Below are positions 54,191 to 63,684 of a DNA stretch of 64,000 nt, piece after piece. The stretch is from Polaribacter sp. WD7 (GTDB lineage: Bacteria > Bacteroidota > Bacteroidia > Flavobacteriales > Flavobacteriaceae): positions 806,001 through 870,000 of the forward strand of contig NZ_QPEJ01000018.1 of NCBI RefSeq assembly GCF_003335085.1. Reading direction: 5' to 3'. Both the position numbers and the translations under genes were made by a program. Every line of letters begins with the position of its first letter. Position 1 is the first letter of the stretch. The notes under the pieces are model-generated. The model saw nothing but the letters and a program-made list of their open reading frames with translations. It did not search any database and was not told the DNA's origin.

Positions 54191-56461
54191 ATGAGAAAAC
54201 TATTAGTTTTATTTTTATCAACGATTCTTTTACAATCTTGCGAAGAATCATCAACATCTAAAAAAGATTATAAAGATGCTTCTTTATCTATAGATGAAAG
54301 AGTAGAGGCGTTATTGCCACTACTTTCTTTAGAAGAAAAAGTAGCACAAATGCGAATTTTTCATGCGAATATTGGCGCAAAACCAGACGCAAACGGAAAC
54401 CTAAAGTTATCTGATAGAGTTATAAAAAAGCTAAAATTAGGTATTGCAGGAATAAAAAATCCAGGAGAACATATAGATCCGGTTGCTGCTGCTAAAATGA
54501 ATAATGAGCTACAAAAATACATTATCGAAAACAACAGATGGGGTATTCCTGCACTGTTTGTAACCGAATCTTATAACGGTGTAGATGCAGAAGGTTGTAC
54601 TCTTTTCGGTCGTCCAATGACGTCTGCGGCATCTTTTAACCCAGAATTGGTACAAAGACAGTGGGATATTGTAGGTAGAGAAGCGCGTTTAAGAGGTATG
54701 CACATGTGCCATTCTCCAGAAGCAGATTTAGTAAGAGATCCACGTTTTGGTAGAATGAGTGAGGCATTCGGAGAAGATACGTATTTAACTACTCAAATGG
54801 TTAAGAATGCCATTATTGGAGTACAAGGAAATTACGAAGGTTTAGGAAAAGGAACACACATTGGAGCAGTTGCTAAGCATTTTGCAGGTTATGGTCAAGT
54901 ATTAGGAGGCTCTAACTTTGCTGCGATAGAAATTTCTGAAAGAACATTAATAGATGAAATTTATCCACCTTTTGAAGCGGCTGTAAAAGAAGCAAAAACG
55001 TTAGGAATTATGGCATCTCATGGAGATTTAAATGGAGTTGCATCTCATGGAAATAAAGACTTATTAACAGGAGTTTTAAGAGATGACTGGGATTTTAAAG
55101 GTTATGTAGTTTCAGATTCTAATGATATTGCACGTTTGTTTTATTTTATGAAAGTTGCAGAATCTCCGGAAGCTGCTGCACAAATGGGCTTAGAAGCAGG
55201 TATAGATATTGATTTATATGCAGAAGATTCGTATTCATATTTGCCAAAAATGGTAAAAGACAATCCTGAATTAGAAAAATTAATAGACAGATCTGTACGA
55301 AGAGTTTTAAGAACAAAATTTATTTTAGGATTGTTTGATAATCCTTATATCGACTTAGAAGAAACTAAAAAAGGAGTAAGAGCTGAATCATCATTACAAT
55401 TAGCTAGAGAGTCAGATTTAGAATCTGTTATTCTACTAAAAAATGAAGAAAATACGTTGCCTTTGAATAAAAACAAGTCAACAAGAGTGGCTCTTTTAGG
55501 CCCTTTATTAAAAAAGAATACCAAAGAAATGTTTGAAGCTGCTGTAGGTAGTAGCAAAATTAAATTTATTGCTGAAAAAGGATTCAACTTAACAAACGAA
55601 AGAGGTGGAGCTCCAGAATTGTTAGACAGAGATCCAAAAGCAATTGCAAAATTGGTAAATACTGCTAAAAAAGCGGACGTTGTTGTGTTGTTTTTAGGAG
55701 GTGATAAATTTACAGCTAAAGAAGCTTATTTTAGCAATAGTACTTTAGGAGATAGAGCAACTATAGACCCTGTTGGTCCACAAGATGAATTGGTAGAAAA
55801 AATTACAGCATTAGGTAAAAAAGTAATTGTGGTTTTAAAACACAGAAGAACGTTGTCTATCAATACAATTGCAGAGAACGCAGATGCTATTTTAGATACT
55901 TGGGATTTAAGTGAATTTGGAGACGAGTCTACAGCTAAAATTATTTTTGGTGATGTTTCTCCTTCAGGGAAATCTCCTGTTACCATTCCAAGGTCAATCG
56001 GGCAATTGCCATATCATTATAGTATGAAGGAAATCAACTATAAAAAAGAATACTTATTTTTAGGAAAAGGACCTTTGTATCCTTTTGGGCATGGTTTAAG
56101 TTATGGTAAGTTTGATTATACTAATGTTAGTGTATCAAATTCAGAAATAACACCAGATACTGAGATTACTGCTAGCGTAACAGTTACCAATTCAGGAAAA
56201 GTAAAGGCTAAGGAAGTAGTTCAGATGTATATTAAAGATGAAATTGGTTCTGTAACAAGACCAGATAAAGAATTAAAAGGTTTTGAGAAAATTGAATTAG
56301 CGCCTGGAGAAAGCAAAACAGTATCTTTTACAATTACTCCAAAAATGTTAGAATTTACAGGTAAATCAATGGAAAAAGTTTTAGAAGCTGGAGATTATTC
56401 TGTAAAAATAGGAACATCATCAAAAGAATATTTAGAAGCAAAATTTAAATTAAAAAAGTAA
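54191..56461 (+). CDS. GH3 family glycoside hydrolase A (lipoprotein)
   Basis: The ATG at 54191 is chosen because it starts the lipoprotein signal MRKLLVLFLSTILLQSC (Cys 17); an upstream ATG at 54155 lies inside the GH43 gene. The 756-aa protein has the GH3 barrel with VRDPRFGRMSEAFGEDTYL, AKHFAGYG and the nucleophile Asp 309 in YVVSDSNDIARL. An alpha/beta sandwich and a C-terminal Fn3-like domain (VTVTNSGKVKAKEVVQMYI) follow. Asp is followed by SND, not the common SDW, a feature shared with the second GH3 in this operon. Likely a beta-xylosidase or beta-glucosidase-type enzyme on ulvan oligomers. Confidence 0.92.
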   Translation: MRKLLVLFLSTILLQSCEESSTSKKDYKDASLSIDERVEALLPLLSLEEKVAQMRIFHANIGAKPDANGNLKLSDRVIKKLKLGIAGIKNPGEHIDPVAAAKMNNELQKYIIENNRWGIPALFVTESYNGVDAEGCTLFGRPMTSAASFNPELVQRQWDIVGREARLRGMHMCHSPEADLVRDPRFGRMSEAFGEDTYLTTQMVKNAIIGVQGNYEGLGKGTHIGAVAKHFAGYGQVLGGSNFAAIEISERTLIDEIYPPFEAAVKEAKTLGIMASHGDLNGVASHGNKDLLTGVLRDDWDFKGYVVSDSNDIARLFYFMKVAESPEAAAQMGLEAGIDIDLYAEDSYSYLPKMVKDNPELEKLIDRSVRRVLRTKFILGLFDNPYIDLEETKKGVRAESSLQLARESDLESVILLKNEENTLPLNKNKSTRVALLGPLLKKNTKEMFEAAVGSSKIKFIAEKGFNLTNERGGAPELLDRDPKAIAKLVNTAKKADVVVLFLGGDKFTAKEAYFSNSTLGDRATIDPVGPQDELVEKITALGKKVIVVLKHRRTLSINTIAENADAILDTWDLSEFGDESTAKIIFGDVSPSGKSPVTIPRSIGQLPYHYSMKEINYKKEYLFLGKGPLYPFGHGLSYGKFDYTNVSVSNSEITPDTEITASVTVTNSGKVKAKEVVQMYIKDEIGSVTRPDKELKGFEKIELAPGESKTVSFTITPKMLEFTGKSMEKVLEAGDYSVKIGTSSKEYLEAKFKLKK

Positions 56462-56468
56462 ATAGATA

Positions 56469-57617
56469 ATGAAGAAATCAATCTTACTTATATTAGGAGT
56501 TTTTGTGTTTTTTAGCTGTTCTGTATCAAAAACAGCAGTAGTTCAAAAAGATGCAAACGTTAATACTGGCTTAGATAAAACAGCAATTAAAAAGTCAATG
56601 ATTAAAGCTTTAGAATGGCAAGAAGCACATCCTATTTTTGCAATTCACCCTACAGATTGGACTGCAGGTGCATACTACACTGGTGTTGCAAGAGCACATA
56701 AAACAACAAAAAACATGATGTATATGGCTGCTTTAAAAAACCAAGCAGTTTGGAATAATTGGCAGACTTACAAGCGTTTGCATCATGCAGATGATGTTGC
56801 TATTTCATATAGTTATTTGTACATAGCAATGACAGATAAGAGGAAGAATTTTGTAGATTTAGAACCAACAAAAAAATTCTTAGATGCACATTTATACGAA
56901 ACAAATAGATGGAAAGAAGGAAAGTCTAAAGATATTAAAGGAGAAACTATCTTGTGGTGGTGGTGTGATGCTTTGTTTATGGCACCTCCTGTTATCAATT
57001 TATATGCTAAAAAAACAAATGAGCCTAAATATTTAGATGATATGCATAAATATTATACAGAAACGTATAATAGATTGTATGACAAAGAAGAGAATTTATT
57101 TGCAAGAGATATGCGTTATGTCTGGCAAGGAAATGGAAAAGACAACAAAGAACCTAATGGTAAAAAAATATTCTGGTCTAGAGGAAACGGTTGGGTGTTT
57201 GGTGGTTTGGCATTAATTTTAGATGACATGCCAAAAGATTACAAACACCGTGATTTTTATGTAAATCTTTATAAAGAAATGGCAGCTAAATTATTAGCAA
57301 TTCAACCAGAAGATGGTCTTTGGAGAACCAGTCTATTAAGCCCAGATTCTTACAATCATGGAGAAGTTAGTGGTAGTGGTTTTCATACGTTTGCTTTAGC
57401 ATGGGGAATTAATAATGGTTTATTAGATAAAAAACATACACCAGCAGTTAAAAAAGCTTGGAAAGCTTTAGCTGCTTGCCAACATGAAGATGGTAGAGTA
57501 GGTTGGGTTCAAAACATTGGAGCGTCTCCAGAACCAGCATCTGCAGATAGCTGGCAAAATTTTGGTACTGGAGCTTTTTTAATGGCAGGAAGTGAAATCT
57601 TAAAATTAGAAAAATAA
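56469..57617 (+). CDS. GH105 unsaturated glucuronyl/rhamnoglycuronyl hydrolase
   Basis: The 382-aa lipoprotein (signal FVFFSCSVS, Cys 17) has the (alpha/alpha)6 barrel of GH105. [14 protein letters not shown] holds Asp 109, [17 protein letters not shown] holds Asp 167, the expected catalytic residue, and [14 protein letters not shown] and the C-terminal [16 protein letters not shown] are family marks. It hydrates and cleaves the unsaturated uronic acid left by the lyases, and the released product feeds kduI. It is eight bases after the GH3 gene. GH88 is the only close alternative. Confidence 0.93.
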   Translation: MKKSILLILGVFVFFSCSVSKTAVVQKDANVNTGLDKTAIKKSMIKALEWQEAHPIFAIHPTDWTAGAYYTGVARAHKTTKNMMYMAALKNQAVWNNWQTYKRLHHADDVAISYSYLYIAMTDKRKNFVDLEPTKKFLDAHLYETNRWKEGKSKDIKGETILWWWCDALFMAPPVINLYAKKTNEPKYLDDMHKYYTETYNRLYDKEENLFARDMRYVWQGNGKDNKEPNGKKIFWSRGNGWVFGGLALILDDMPKDYKHRDFYVNLYKEMAAKLLAIQPEDGLWRTSLLSPDSYNHGEVSGSGFHTFALAWGINNGLLDKKHTPAVKKAWKALAACQHEDGRVGWVQNIGASPEPASADSWQNFGTGAFLMAGSEILKLEK

Positions 57618-57653
57618 TAGTAAGTGTAAAGAACAGTAAACAAAAGAGATATC

Positions 57654-59828
57654 ATGAAAAAAATAATAGTGTTAGCGTTGTTGAGTTGTGTCTTACTAGC
57701 ATGTAATTCACAGCAAAAAGAAAACAAAGCAATGAGTCAAGAAGATTCTGAAATTGCGAAAAAAGTAGAGGTCTTAATCAGCAAAATGACTTTAGATGAA
57801 AAAATTGCTGAAATGACGCAAGATGCTCCAGCAAACGATCGCTTGGGAATTCCGTATATGAAATACGGTGAAGCATTACACGGGTTATGGCTTGTTTTAG
57901 ATTACTATGGTAATACAACTGTTTATCCTCAAGCTATTGCAGCTGCCTCAACTTGGGAGCCAGAACTTGTTAAAAAAATGGCTTCTCAAACAGCAATAGA
58001 AGCGCGTGCTCTAGGAGTTACACATTGTTATTCGCCTAATTTAGATGTAATTTCAGGTGATCCAAGATATGGGCGTGTAGAAGAATCTTATGGAGAAGAT
58101 CCTTATTTAGTATCTAGAATGGGTGTGGCATTTATTCAAGGTTTACAGGGTATGGGAGATGAGCAATATGATGAAAACCATGTTCTTGCTACAGCGAAAC
58201 ATTTTATAGGTTACCCAGAGAATAGAAGAGGTATCAATGGTGGATTTAGTGATATGTCTGAGCGCAGATTAAGAGAAGTTTATTTACCACCTTTTGAAGC
58301 CGCTATAAAAGAAGCACAGATAGGTTCAATTATGCCAGGTCATCAAGATTATAATGGAATTCCAAACCATATGAATACCTGGCTACTAAAGGATATTTTA
58401 CGAGATGAATTAGGTTTTAATGGTCTTATCGTTTCTGATAATAATGATATTGCGAGATTAGGAACCATGCATTTTATTGCTGAAAATAGAACTAAGGCAG
58501 CTCTTTTAGGATTAAAAGCGGGTGTTGATATGGATCTGGTAATAGGAAAGATTGAGAAACTTGCAGCATATAATAACAATGTGTTGAAAGATACAATAAT
58601 TAAGAACCCTGAATTGGAGAAGTATATAGACAAAGCAACATCTCGTATTCTAACAGCAAAATATAAACTTGGTTTATTTGATACAGAGCCTAAAGAAATT
58701 GATACAGAAACTGTAAATGCTGGTAAAAAAGAACACCAAGAGTTTTCTTATGAAATGGCAAAAAAAGCTATCATTTTATTGAAAAATGAAGGAAATGTAT
58801 TGCCTTTAGATATGTCTAAAATTAAATCTTTAGCAGTTATTGGTCCTAATGCACATGAAGATAGACCTAAAAAAGGAACCTATTCTTTATTAGGTGGCTA
58901 TTCTGGTTTGCCTCCATTTTATGTTTCAGCTTTAGATGGTATTAAAGCAAAAGTAGGTGATAAGGTAAAAATCAATTACGCAAAAGGTTGTGATTTATTA
59001 AGCAATTCAAAAGCAGGATTTCCTGCAGCTATCTCAGCAGCAAAAAAATCAGATGCTGTAATTTTAGTAATTGGAGGTTCTAGAAGAACTGGTGGTGAAG
59101 GTGCAGATAGAGATAATTTAGATTTGTACGGAGTACAAAAAGAGTTGGTTACAGCAATACACAAAACAGGTAAACCTGTAGTAGCTGTTTTAATTAATGG
59201 TAGACCATTGTCAATTAATTATGTAGCAGAAAATATTCCTTCAATCTTAGAGACTTGGTATTTAGGTATTCGTTCTGGAGATGCTATTGCAGATGCTATT
59301 TTTGGTGATGTAAACCCTGGAGGAAAATTAACTGTTTCTTTTCCAAGATCTGTTGGTCAACTTCCTGTAACTTATTTAGAAAGACCAGATTTTATTGGTT
59401 CTGGTAAAGGGTTATTTATAAATAGTGATAAAAGTCCTTTATTTCCTTTTGGTTATGGATTAAGTTATACAACTTTTAAATATGGTACTCCAAAATTTGA
59501 AAACGCTACTATTGGAACAGATGGAAGCACAACGGTTTCTATAGAGGTTACCAATACAGGTAAAAGAGCAGGAGATGAAATTGTACAAATGTATGTAAGA
59601 GATGACTTTGCTTCTGTGGGGCGTTATAACAAGATGTTAAAAGGTTTTGAACGTATTTCATTACAACCAGGAGAAACAAAAACAGTTACTTTTACTTTAG
59701 GTTTTAATGAGTTAAATATATTAAACCAAGAAATGAAAAAAGTAGTAGAACCAGGGACTTTTACAATTTCAGTAGGTTCGTCTTCTCAAGAAAAAGATTT
59801 ACTTACCGCAGTATTAAAGGTAAAATAA
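57654..59828 (+). CDS. GH3 family glycoside hydrolase B (lipoprotein)
   Basis: The 724-aa lipoprotein (signal CVLLACNSQ, Cys 17) has the GH3 barrel with SGDPRYGRVEESYGEDPYL (about residues 134-152), AKHFIGYPENRRG and the nucleophile Asp 262 in LIVSDNNDIARLG. The sandwich domain has ILVIGGSRRTGGEGADRDNL with a plausible acid Glu, and an Fn3-like domain ends it. It is more like GH3 beta-xylosidases than GH3 A. It is the last gene of the operon and is followed by a terminator. Confidence 0.92.
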   Translation: MKKIIVLALLSCVLLACNSQQKENKAMSQEDSEIAKKVEVLISKMTLDEKIAEMTQDAPANDRLGIPYMKYGEALHGLWLVLDYYGNTTVYPQAIAAASTWEPELVKKMASQTAIEARALGVTHCYSPNLDVISGDPRYGRVEESYGEDPYLVSRMGVAFIQGLQGMGDEQYDENHVLATAKHFIGYPENRRGINGGFSDMSERRLREVYLPPFEAAIKEAQIGSIMPGHQDYNGIPNHMNTWLLKDILRDELGFNGLIVSDNNDIARLGTMHFIAENRTKAALLGLKAGVDMDLVIGKIEKLAAYNNNVLKDTIIKNPELEKYIDKATSRILTAKYKLGLFDTEPKEIDTETVNAGKKEHQEFSYEMAKKAIILLKNEGNVLPLDMSKIKSLAVIGPNAHEDRPKKGTYSLLGGYSGLPPFYVSALDGIKAKVGDKVKINYAKGCDLLSNSKAGFPAAISAAKKSDAVILVIGGSRRTGGEGADRDNLDLYGVQKELVTAIHKTGKPVVAVLINGRPLSINYVAENIPSILETWYLGIRSGDAIADAIFGDVNPGGKLTVSFPRSVGQLPVTYLERPDFIGSGKGLFINSDKSPLFPFGYGLSYTTFKYGTPKFENATIGTDGSTTVSIEVTNTGKRAGDEIVQMYVRDDFASVGRYNKMLKGFERISLQPGETKTVTFTLGFNELNILNQEMKKVVEPGTFTISVGSSSQEKDLLTAVLKVK

Positions 59829-59852
59829 TAAACTTTTTATTAGATAAATTTT

Positions 59853-59882
59853 AAACCTTCAATGTAAATTGAAGGTTTTTTT
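59853..59882 (+). terminator. terminator after the GH43-GH3-GH105-GH3 operon
   Basis: AAACCTTCAAT (59853-59863) and ATTGAAGGTTT (59868-59878) pair around GTAA and run into a T tract. Confidence 0.88.
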
Positions 59883-59902
59883 ATGATTACTATTTTAGAT
59901 TG

Positions 59903-59947
59903 CAGGATACAGCATGACAAGTTTTGTGATTTTTAGTTTTATATTTA
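59903..59947 (+). promoter_or_regulatory. locus operator 7 with -7 box (PL40-like lyase)
   Basis: Here the strong half-site CAGGATAC is distal (59903-59910), AG follows, and the proximal half CATGACAA (59913-59920) is weak. After 19 bp comes TATATTTA (59940-59947). The start codon is at 59966. Confidence 0.65.
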
Positions 59948-59965
59948 AAACAATGAATTTATAGG

Positions 59966-62900
59966 ATGAAAAAAACAATACTTGTATGGTTTGTATTACT
60001 AGTTTATAGTGCAGAAGCACAAATTTTTAAGCAAGATTTTAGTACTTCAAATTTTGTTGCTGATTATATTGGTAGTTCACCAAATTCAGGACAATTTAAT
60101 GACATTGCTACAAACGGAACTAACTTTTTAACTAGTATTACCAATCAAGCATTACGATTTGATAGATCTGGTAATGGTACACTTTATGCATTTAGAAATA
60201 TTTTATTTGAGAAAAATCCAAGATTTGTACAATTTAAATTAGATTTTGAAGCCTCTAAGCACGAGCTTAATAAAAATAACATTTTTGCAGTATTTGTTGG
60301 TGCTAATTTTACGAGTACTTCCATAGGTAGTTCAGGTAATTACGCAAGCAGATTTGGTATCAGCACAGTTGATAAAGAAGGCGATTTTAGAATTTCTACA
60401 ATAGATAATATAGGAGGCGCACCAAGAACTTCTGTTTTTTCGGGCAAACAAACGTTAACTTTTATTGTAAACAATACACAAGAACAACAAACATATACTG
60501 CTCCAAATGGTACTTCAGAAACTATAGCAACAGGTAAAATGGATGTTTGGATAGGAGATACGAGAGGAATAAATGATTTCTCATTAAAAAATACAACATC
60601 ACCAAAAGGAGACATTAATGGTTTTAAAATTCAAGCAACATCATCAACAGGAACAGGAGTTTTTGATTTTGACAATATAGAAATGACAGATCTTTTGGGA
60701 GATAGCGTTGTGGCAGAGAGAACACAATCGTTAGAGCATCCTCATATATGGGTTACCAATAAAGATAGGTCTGCAATCTTAGCTAATATAGCGCAACACA
60801 ATTGGGCTTCTAGTTTGTTTAATCAATTAAAAAATAGAAACGCTACTATATATACTAATCATGCTTTAAATCCAAAAGCAGTTTTATCGTTAATTCCAAC
60901 AATACCAGGAGACAGAACAACACACAGAACGCGTTTAAATGTAGGTGCTGAATGTGCTTTTTTATATTATCTTACGCAAGACAAAAGATATGCGCAAATA
61001 GCTTCAGACATTTTACATCATTATGTAAAAATGTTGAGTATTCAAAACCCAGAAACATTTCAATTTTATTCGGTTAATTTTAATCACCTTATTCCACCAA
61101 GAGAACTCTTTACAAGAGTGGCTATAATTTATGATTTTGTACAACCATTTTTGGCTAAGAAAACTACTACAGTTTTTGATTTGCAAGCAGAAGAACAAGT
61201 TAACTTTAACTTTGATACCTCTCAGAAGGCGTTTGAAGTTATGGCAAATAACGTAATAAAAGTAGGAGCAAATAATTCTAACCATCCCGTTTTAGAATTA
61301 CCAGGAGCATTGTATAGTGTAATGTGTATGGAAGACGATGCAGTAAGAAAAACTTTTTTTGATAAATTATTAGATGGAGTCGAAAATTCAAATCAACCTG
61401 GAATAAACTGGATGTTAAACAGGTTTAGTGCAGAAGATAGGTTGTGGCCAGAGTCTGCAGGATATGGTAAGTTTACGCACGCATTATTTATTCAAATGAT
61501 GGATGTTGTTGATCGCTATCAGCCAGAGCTTAACATTGTAGAAAATAATAAAGATATTATAGAAAGTATTTTTATCTACGAAAATTTTTTATACCCAAAT
61601 GGAGCAACAATTGCTTACGGAGATATAGGTAGAACTTTTACAGATCATGCTCATATTTTTAGAAGTATTTTAAAAATAGCAGACAGAAAAGGATATACGG
61701 CACTAAAAAATAGAGCAGCTACTACGCTGCAAAAAATATATTTTGAACAAGGAGGTTACAATCCAACGATAACAAATCAAAGATTAGAGTGGAATGATCC
61801 TTTACAGTTATTTTGGGGAGTTCATATAGGTGATGAAATCAGTAATGCAGGAGAACACAATTATACTACTGTAAAAGCAACTCATGCAGGTGTTGTAATG
61901 CAGCGTAATTATTCTGATATAGATAATGAACAAAACGGATTGATGTATTATACAGGAGGAGGTACTTATGTACATGCTCATGCAGGAGGAATAGATATGG
62001 AGTTGTACGGAGCAGGTTATGTGATTGGACCAGATTATGGTGCTGCTGCTTTTGAGTCTGATTTGCATGAACAATATGCTGTTTCTCATGCAGCACATAA
62101 TACTATTATTGTAAACGGTAGCTCTAGAAGAGGAGTGCCTAATTCTGGTACTTGGAATAATATTACAGATACAATTGCGCTACAAGCTGTAGAACCTAAA
62201 CCTTACGAAAACCCTATTTCACAGAATTTTAGTTTTTCAACACAATTTTTAGATGACAATATCAATAATGTAGATCAACAAAGAACTAATGGTATTTTAA
62301 GAACAAGTAAAACTTCTGGGTATTATATTGATGTTTTTAGATCAAAATCCAATACCGAAAATAATTTTCATGACTACTTATTTCATGGTTTAGGAGACGC
62401 AGTACAAATAAAGTCTCAAGATGAAACGCTATTATTAAAGAATACGCCAGAAAGATATCAAAATGATATAGGAGATGAAAGAAAACAACCAGGATGGAGA
62501 TGGTATTCTAATGCTAAAACATCAGAATTAACTAATAGTGAAATTTCTGTAAGATTTGATGTACAAGTTACCAATGATTTTTTACATGTGCATATTCCTG
62601 CTGGTGAAGAAAAAGAATATACTACTGCGTTGGCGCCACCAACTAAAGAAGTGAAAAACGGGTATAGTGCTAAGAATACACAGTTGTTTGTAATGCGTAA
62701 ATATGGAGAAGCGTGGAATAAGCCATTTATTGCTATTTATGAGCCGTCAGCAAATTCAGAAAGTACTATAAAATCTACAGAACATATTGTAGAACATGAT
62801 AAAATAGTAGGTGTAAAAGTAACTTCAGAAGTAAATAGACAAACTATAATAGATTATGTTTTTTCTAACGAATCAGATAAAGAGACAATACAAATACCTT

Positions 62901-63340
62901 CTCTTGGTATAAGGTTTGTGGGTAGGTTTGGTGTTGTTCGTGTGCAGCCAAAATTGACGACTACAGAGGTTTCTATGTATATTGGTAAAGGGCAGCAACT
63001 TTCTATTATGGATCAAAATCTTACTGCTGATGCAACAGGAAAAGCTTACAAAGAGGTAGTGTTAAATAAGGTGCTCTCAATATTAAAAAATAAAAATCAA
63101 CAAGAAGCTATTTTAGTATCCCCAAACCCTAATTCTGGTGAATTAATTATAAATATTCCTAAATCTATAGAAAATGTTGATGTTGAGGTATTAGATGTAA
63201 ATTCAAAACTAATTTTGTCAGTAACTAAAAATGTTATAGATGGTAAAATTCAATTAAGTATGGTAGATACAGCTAAAGGTGTTTATTTTATAAAATTAAA
63301 TTTAATAAAACCTGTTTTTGTCAAATATATCAAAAATTAA
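59966..63340 (+). CDS. heparinase II/III-type ulvan lyase (PL40-like) with T9SS domain
   Basis: The 1124-aa protein has a signal peptide (LLVYSAEAQ). Residues about 20-240 are a LamG-like beta domain. About 245-600 is an (alpha/alpha) toroid with NHPVLELPGALYS and WPESAGYGKF. The C-terminal beta-sandwich (about 620-1030) has the Heparinase II/III strings YVHAHAGGIDMELYGAGY and AAHNTIIVNG, with Tyr and His residues suited to beta-elimination. From ILVSPNPNSGELIINIPK to the end is a T9SS sorting domain. It resembles in length and layout the Formosa agariphila broad-specificity ulvan lyase of PL40. I could not compare by alignment. Confidence 0.82.
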   Translation: MKKTILVWFVLLVYSAEAQIFKQDFSTSNFVADYIGSSPNSGQFNDIATNGTNFLTSITNQALRFDRSGNGTLYAFRNILFEKNPRFVQFKLDFEASKHELNKNNIFAVFVGANFTSTSIGSSGNYASRFGISTVDKEGDFRISTIDNIGGAPRTSVFSGKQTLTFIVNNTQEQQTYTAPNGTSETIATGKMDVWIGDTRGINDFSLKNTTSPKGDINGFKIQATSSTGTGVFDFDNIEMTDLLGDSVVAERTQSLEHPHIWVTNKDRSAILANIAQHNWASSLFNQLKNRNATIYTNHALNPKAVLSLIPTIPGDRTTHRTRLNVGAECAFLYYLTQDKRYAQIASDILHHYVKMLSIQNPETFQFYSVNFNHLIPPRELFTRVAIIYDFVQPFLAKKTTTVFDLQAEEQVNFNFDTSQKAFEVMANNVIKVGANNSNHPVLELPGALYSVMCMEDDAVRKTFFDKLLDGVENSNQPGINWMLNRFSAEDRLWPESAGYGKFTHALFIQMMDVVDRYQPELNIVENNKDIIESIFIYENFLYPNGATIAYGDIGRTFTDHAHIFRSILKIADRKGYTALKNRAATTLQKIYFEQGGYNPTITNQRLEWNDPLQLFWGVHIGDEISNAGEHNYTTVKATHAGVVMQRNYSDIDNEQNGLMYYTGGGTYVHAHAGGIDMELYGAGYVIGPDYGAAAFESDLHEQYAVSHAAHNTIIVNGSSRRGVPNSGTWNNITDTIALQAVEPKPYENPISQNFSFSTQFLDDNINNVDQQRTNGILRTSKTSGYYIDVFRSKSNTENNFHDYLFHGLGDAVQIKSQDETLLLKNTPERYQNDIGDERKQPGWRWYSNAKTSELTNSEISVRFDVQVTNDFLHVHIPAGEEKEYTTALAPPTKEVKNGYSAKNTQLFVMRKYGEAWNKPFIAIYEPSANSESTIKSTEHIVEHDKIVGVKVTSEVNRQTIIDYVFSNESDKETIQIPSLGIRFVGRFGVVRVQPKLTTTEVSMYIGKGQQLSIMDQNLTADATGKAYKEVVLNKVLSILKNKNQQEAILVSPNPNSGELIINIPKSIENVDVEVLDVNSKLILSVTKNVIDGKIQLSMVDTAKGVYFIKLNLIKPVFVKYIKN

Positions 63341-63383
63341 AAATATTTTTTTAATGATTTGAAAATTAGAATTTTAAAAAAAC

Positions 63384-63408
63384 CTAAAAACCTATTTCAG
63401 GTTTTTAG
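63384..63408 (+). terminator. terminator after the PL40-like lyase
   Basis: CTAAAAACCT (63384-63393) and AGGTTTTTAG (63399-63408) form a perfect ten-base stem around ATTTC. Operator 8 starts four bases later. Confidence 0.75.
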
Positions 63409-63411
63409 TTA

Positions 63412-63456
63412 CAGGATACATCAGGATGCGAAAACCTTTGTTTGTGGTTAAAATTG
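63412..63456 (+). promoter_or_regulatory. locus operator 8 with -7 box (second BNR_4 lyase)
   Basis: Two strong half-sites, CAGGATAC (63412-63419) and CAGGATGC (63422-63429), are separated by AT. After 19 bp comes TAAAATTG (63449-63456), the same box as at operator 2. The gene starts at 63685, so the leader would be unusually long, about 220 bases. Confidence 0.8.
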
Positions 63457-63575
63457 TATATTAAAAAGATAATATATAGTAGTTTTAAATTATAGGCTCT
63501 AAAACATATCTTTTTTTAGTTAGACAATAGTAGTTAGATAAACAATCTATGAAAGCATCTCTTCCATAAATACAA

Positions 63576-63683
63576 ATGATACTAACACTAAAAGAGTGTA
63601 AAGATTTTTCAAAGGGAATATATCTTACAAAGATAATTTCTAGCAATAATAAAGTATTTAATTCTAAAATAATTATCAAGTAA
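63576..63683 (+). pseudogene. remnant of a T9SS sorting domain
   Basis: In this frame the sequence reads KDFSKGIYLTKI followed by SSNNKVFNSKIIIK and a stop. That is the typical C-terminal end of a T9SS type A sorting domain. Just upstream another frame reads YESISSINTNDTNTK, as the preceding part of such a domain would, so a frameshift seems to separate the two. No catalytic domain precedes it. The stop lies one base before the next gene. It is probably the tail of a deleted secreted enzyme left in the leader of the lyase gene. Confidence 0.5.
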
Positions 63684-63684
63684 A

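Noticed and set aside
61450..61470. CAGGATA string inside the PL40-like gene
   Set aside because: It is a single half-site in coding sequence without a partner at 10 bp or a -7 box at 19 bp.
61808..62098. Minus-strand frames inside the PL40-like lyase
   Set aside because: They overlap conserved catalytic strings of the lyase and have Ser/Ile/Cys-rich shadow composition.
63485..63679. Minus-strand 64-aa frame before the second BNR_4 lyase
   Set aside because: The plus strand of this stretch encodes a T9SS-type tail; the minus frame has no recognisable feature.
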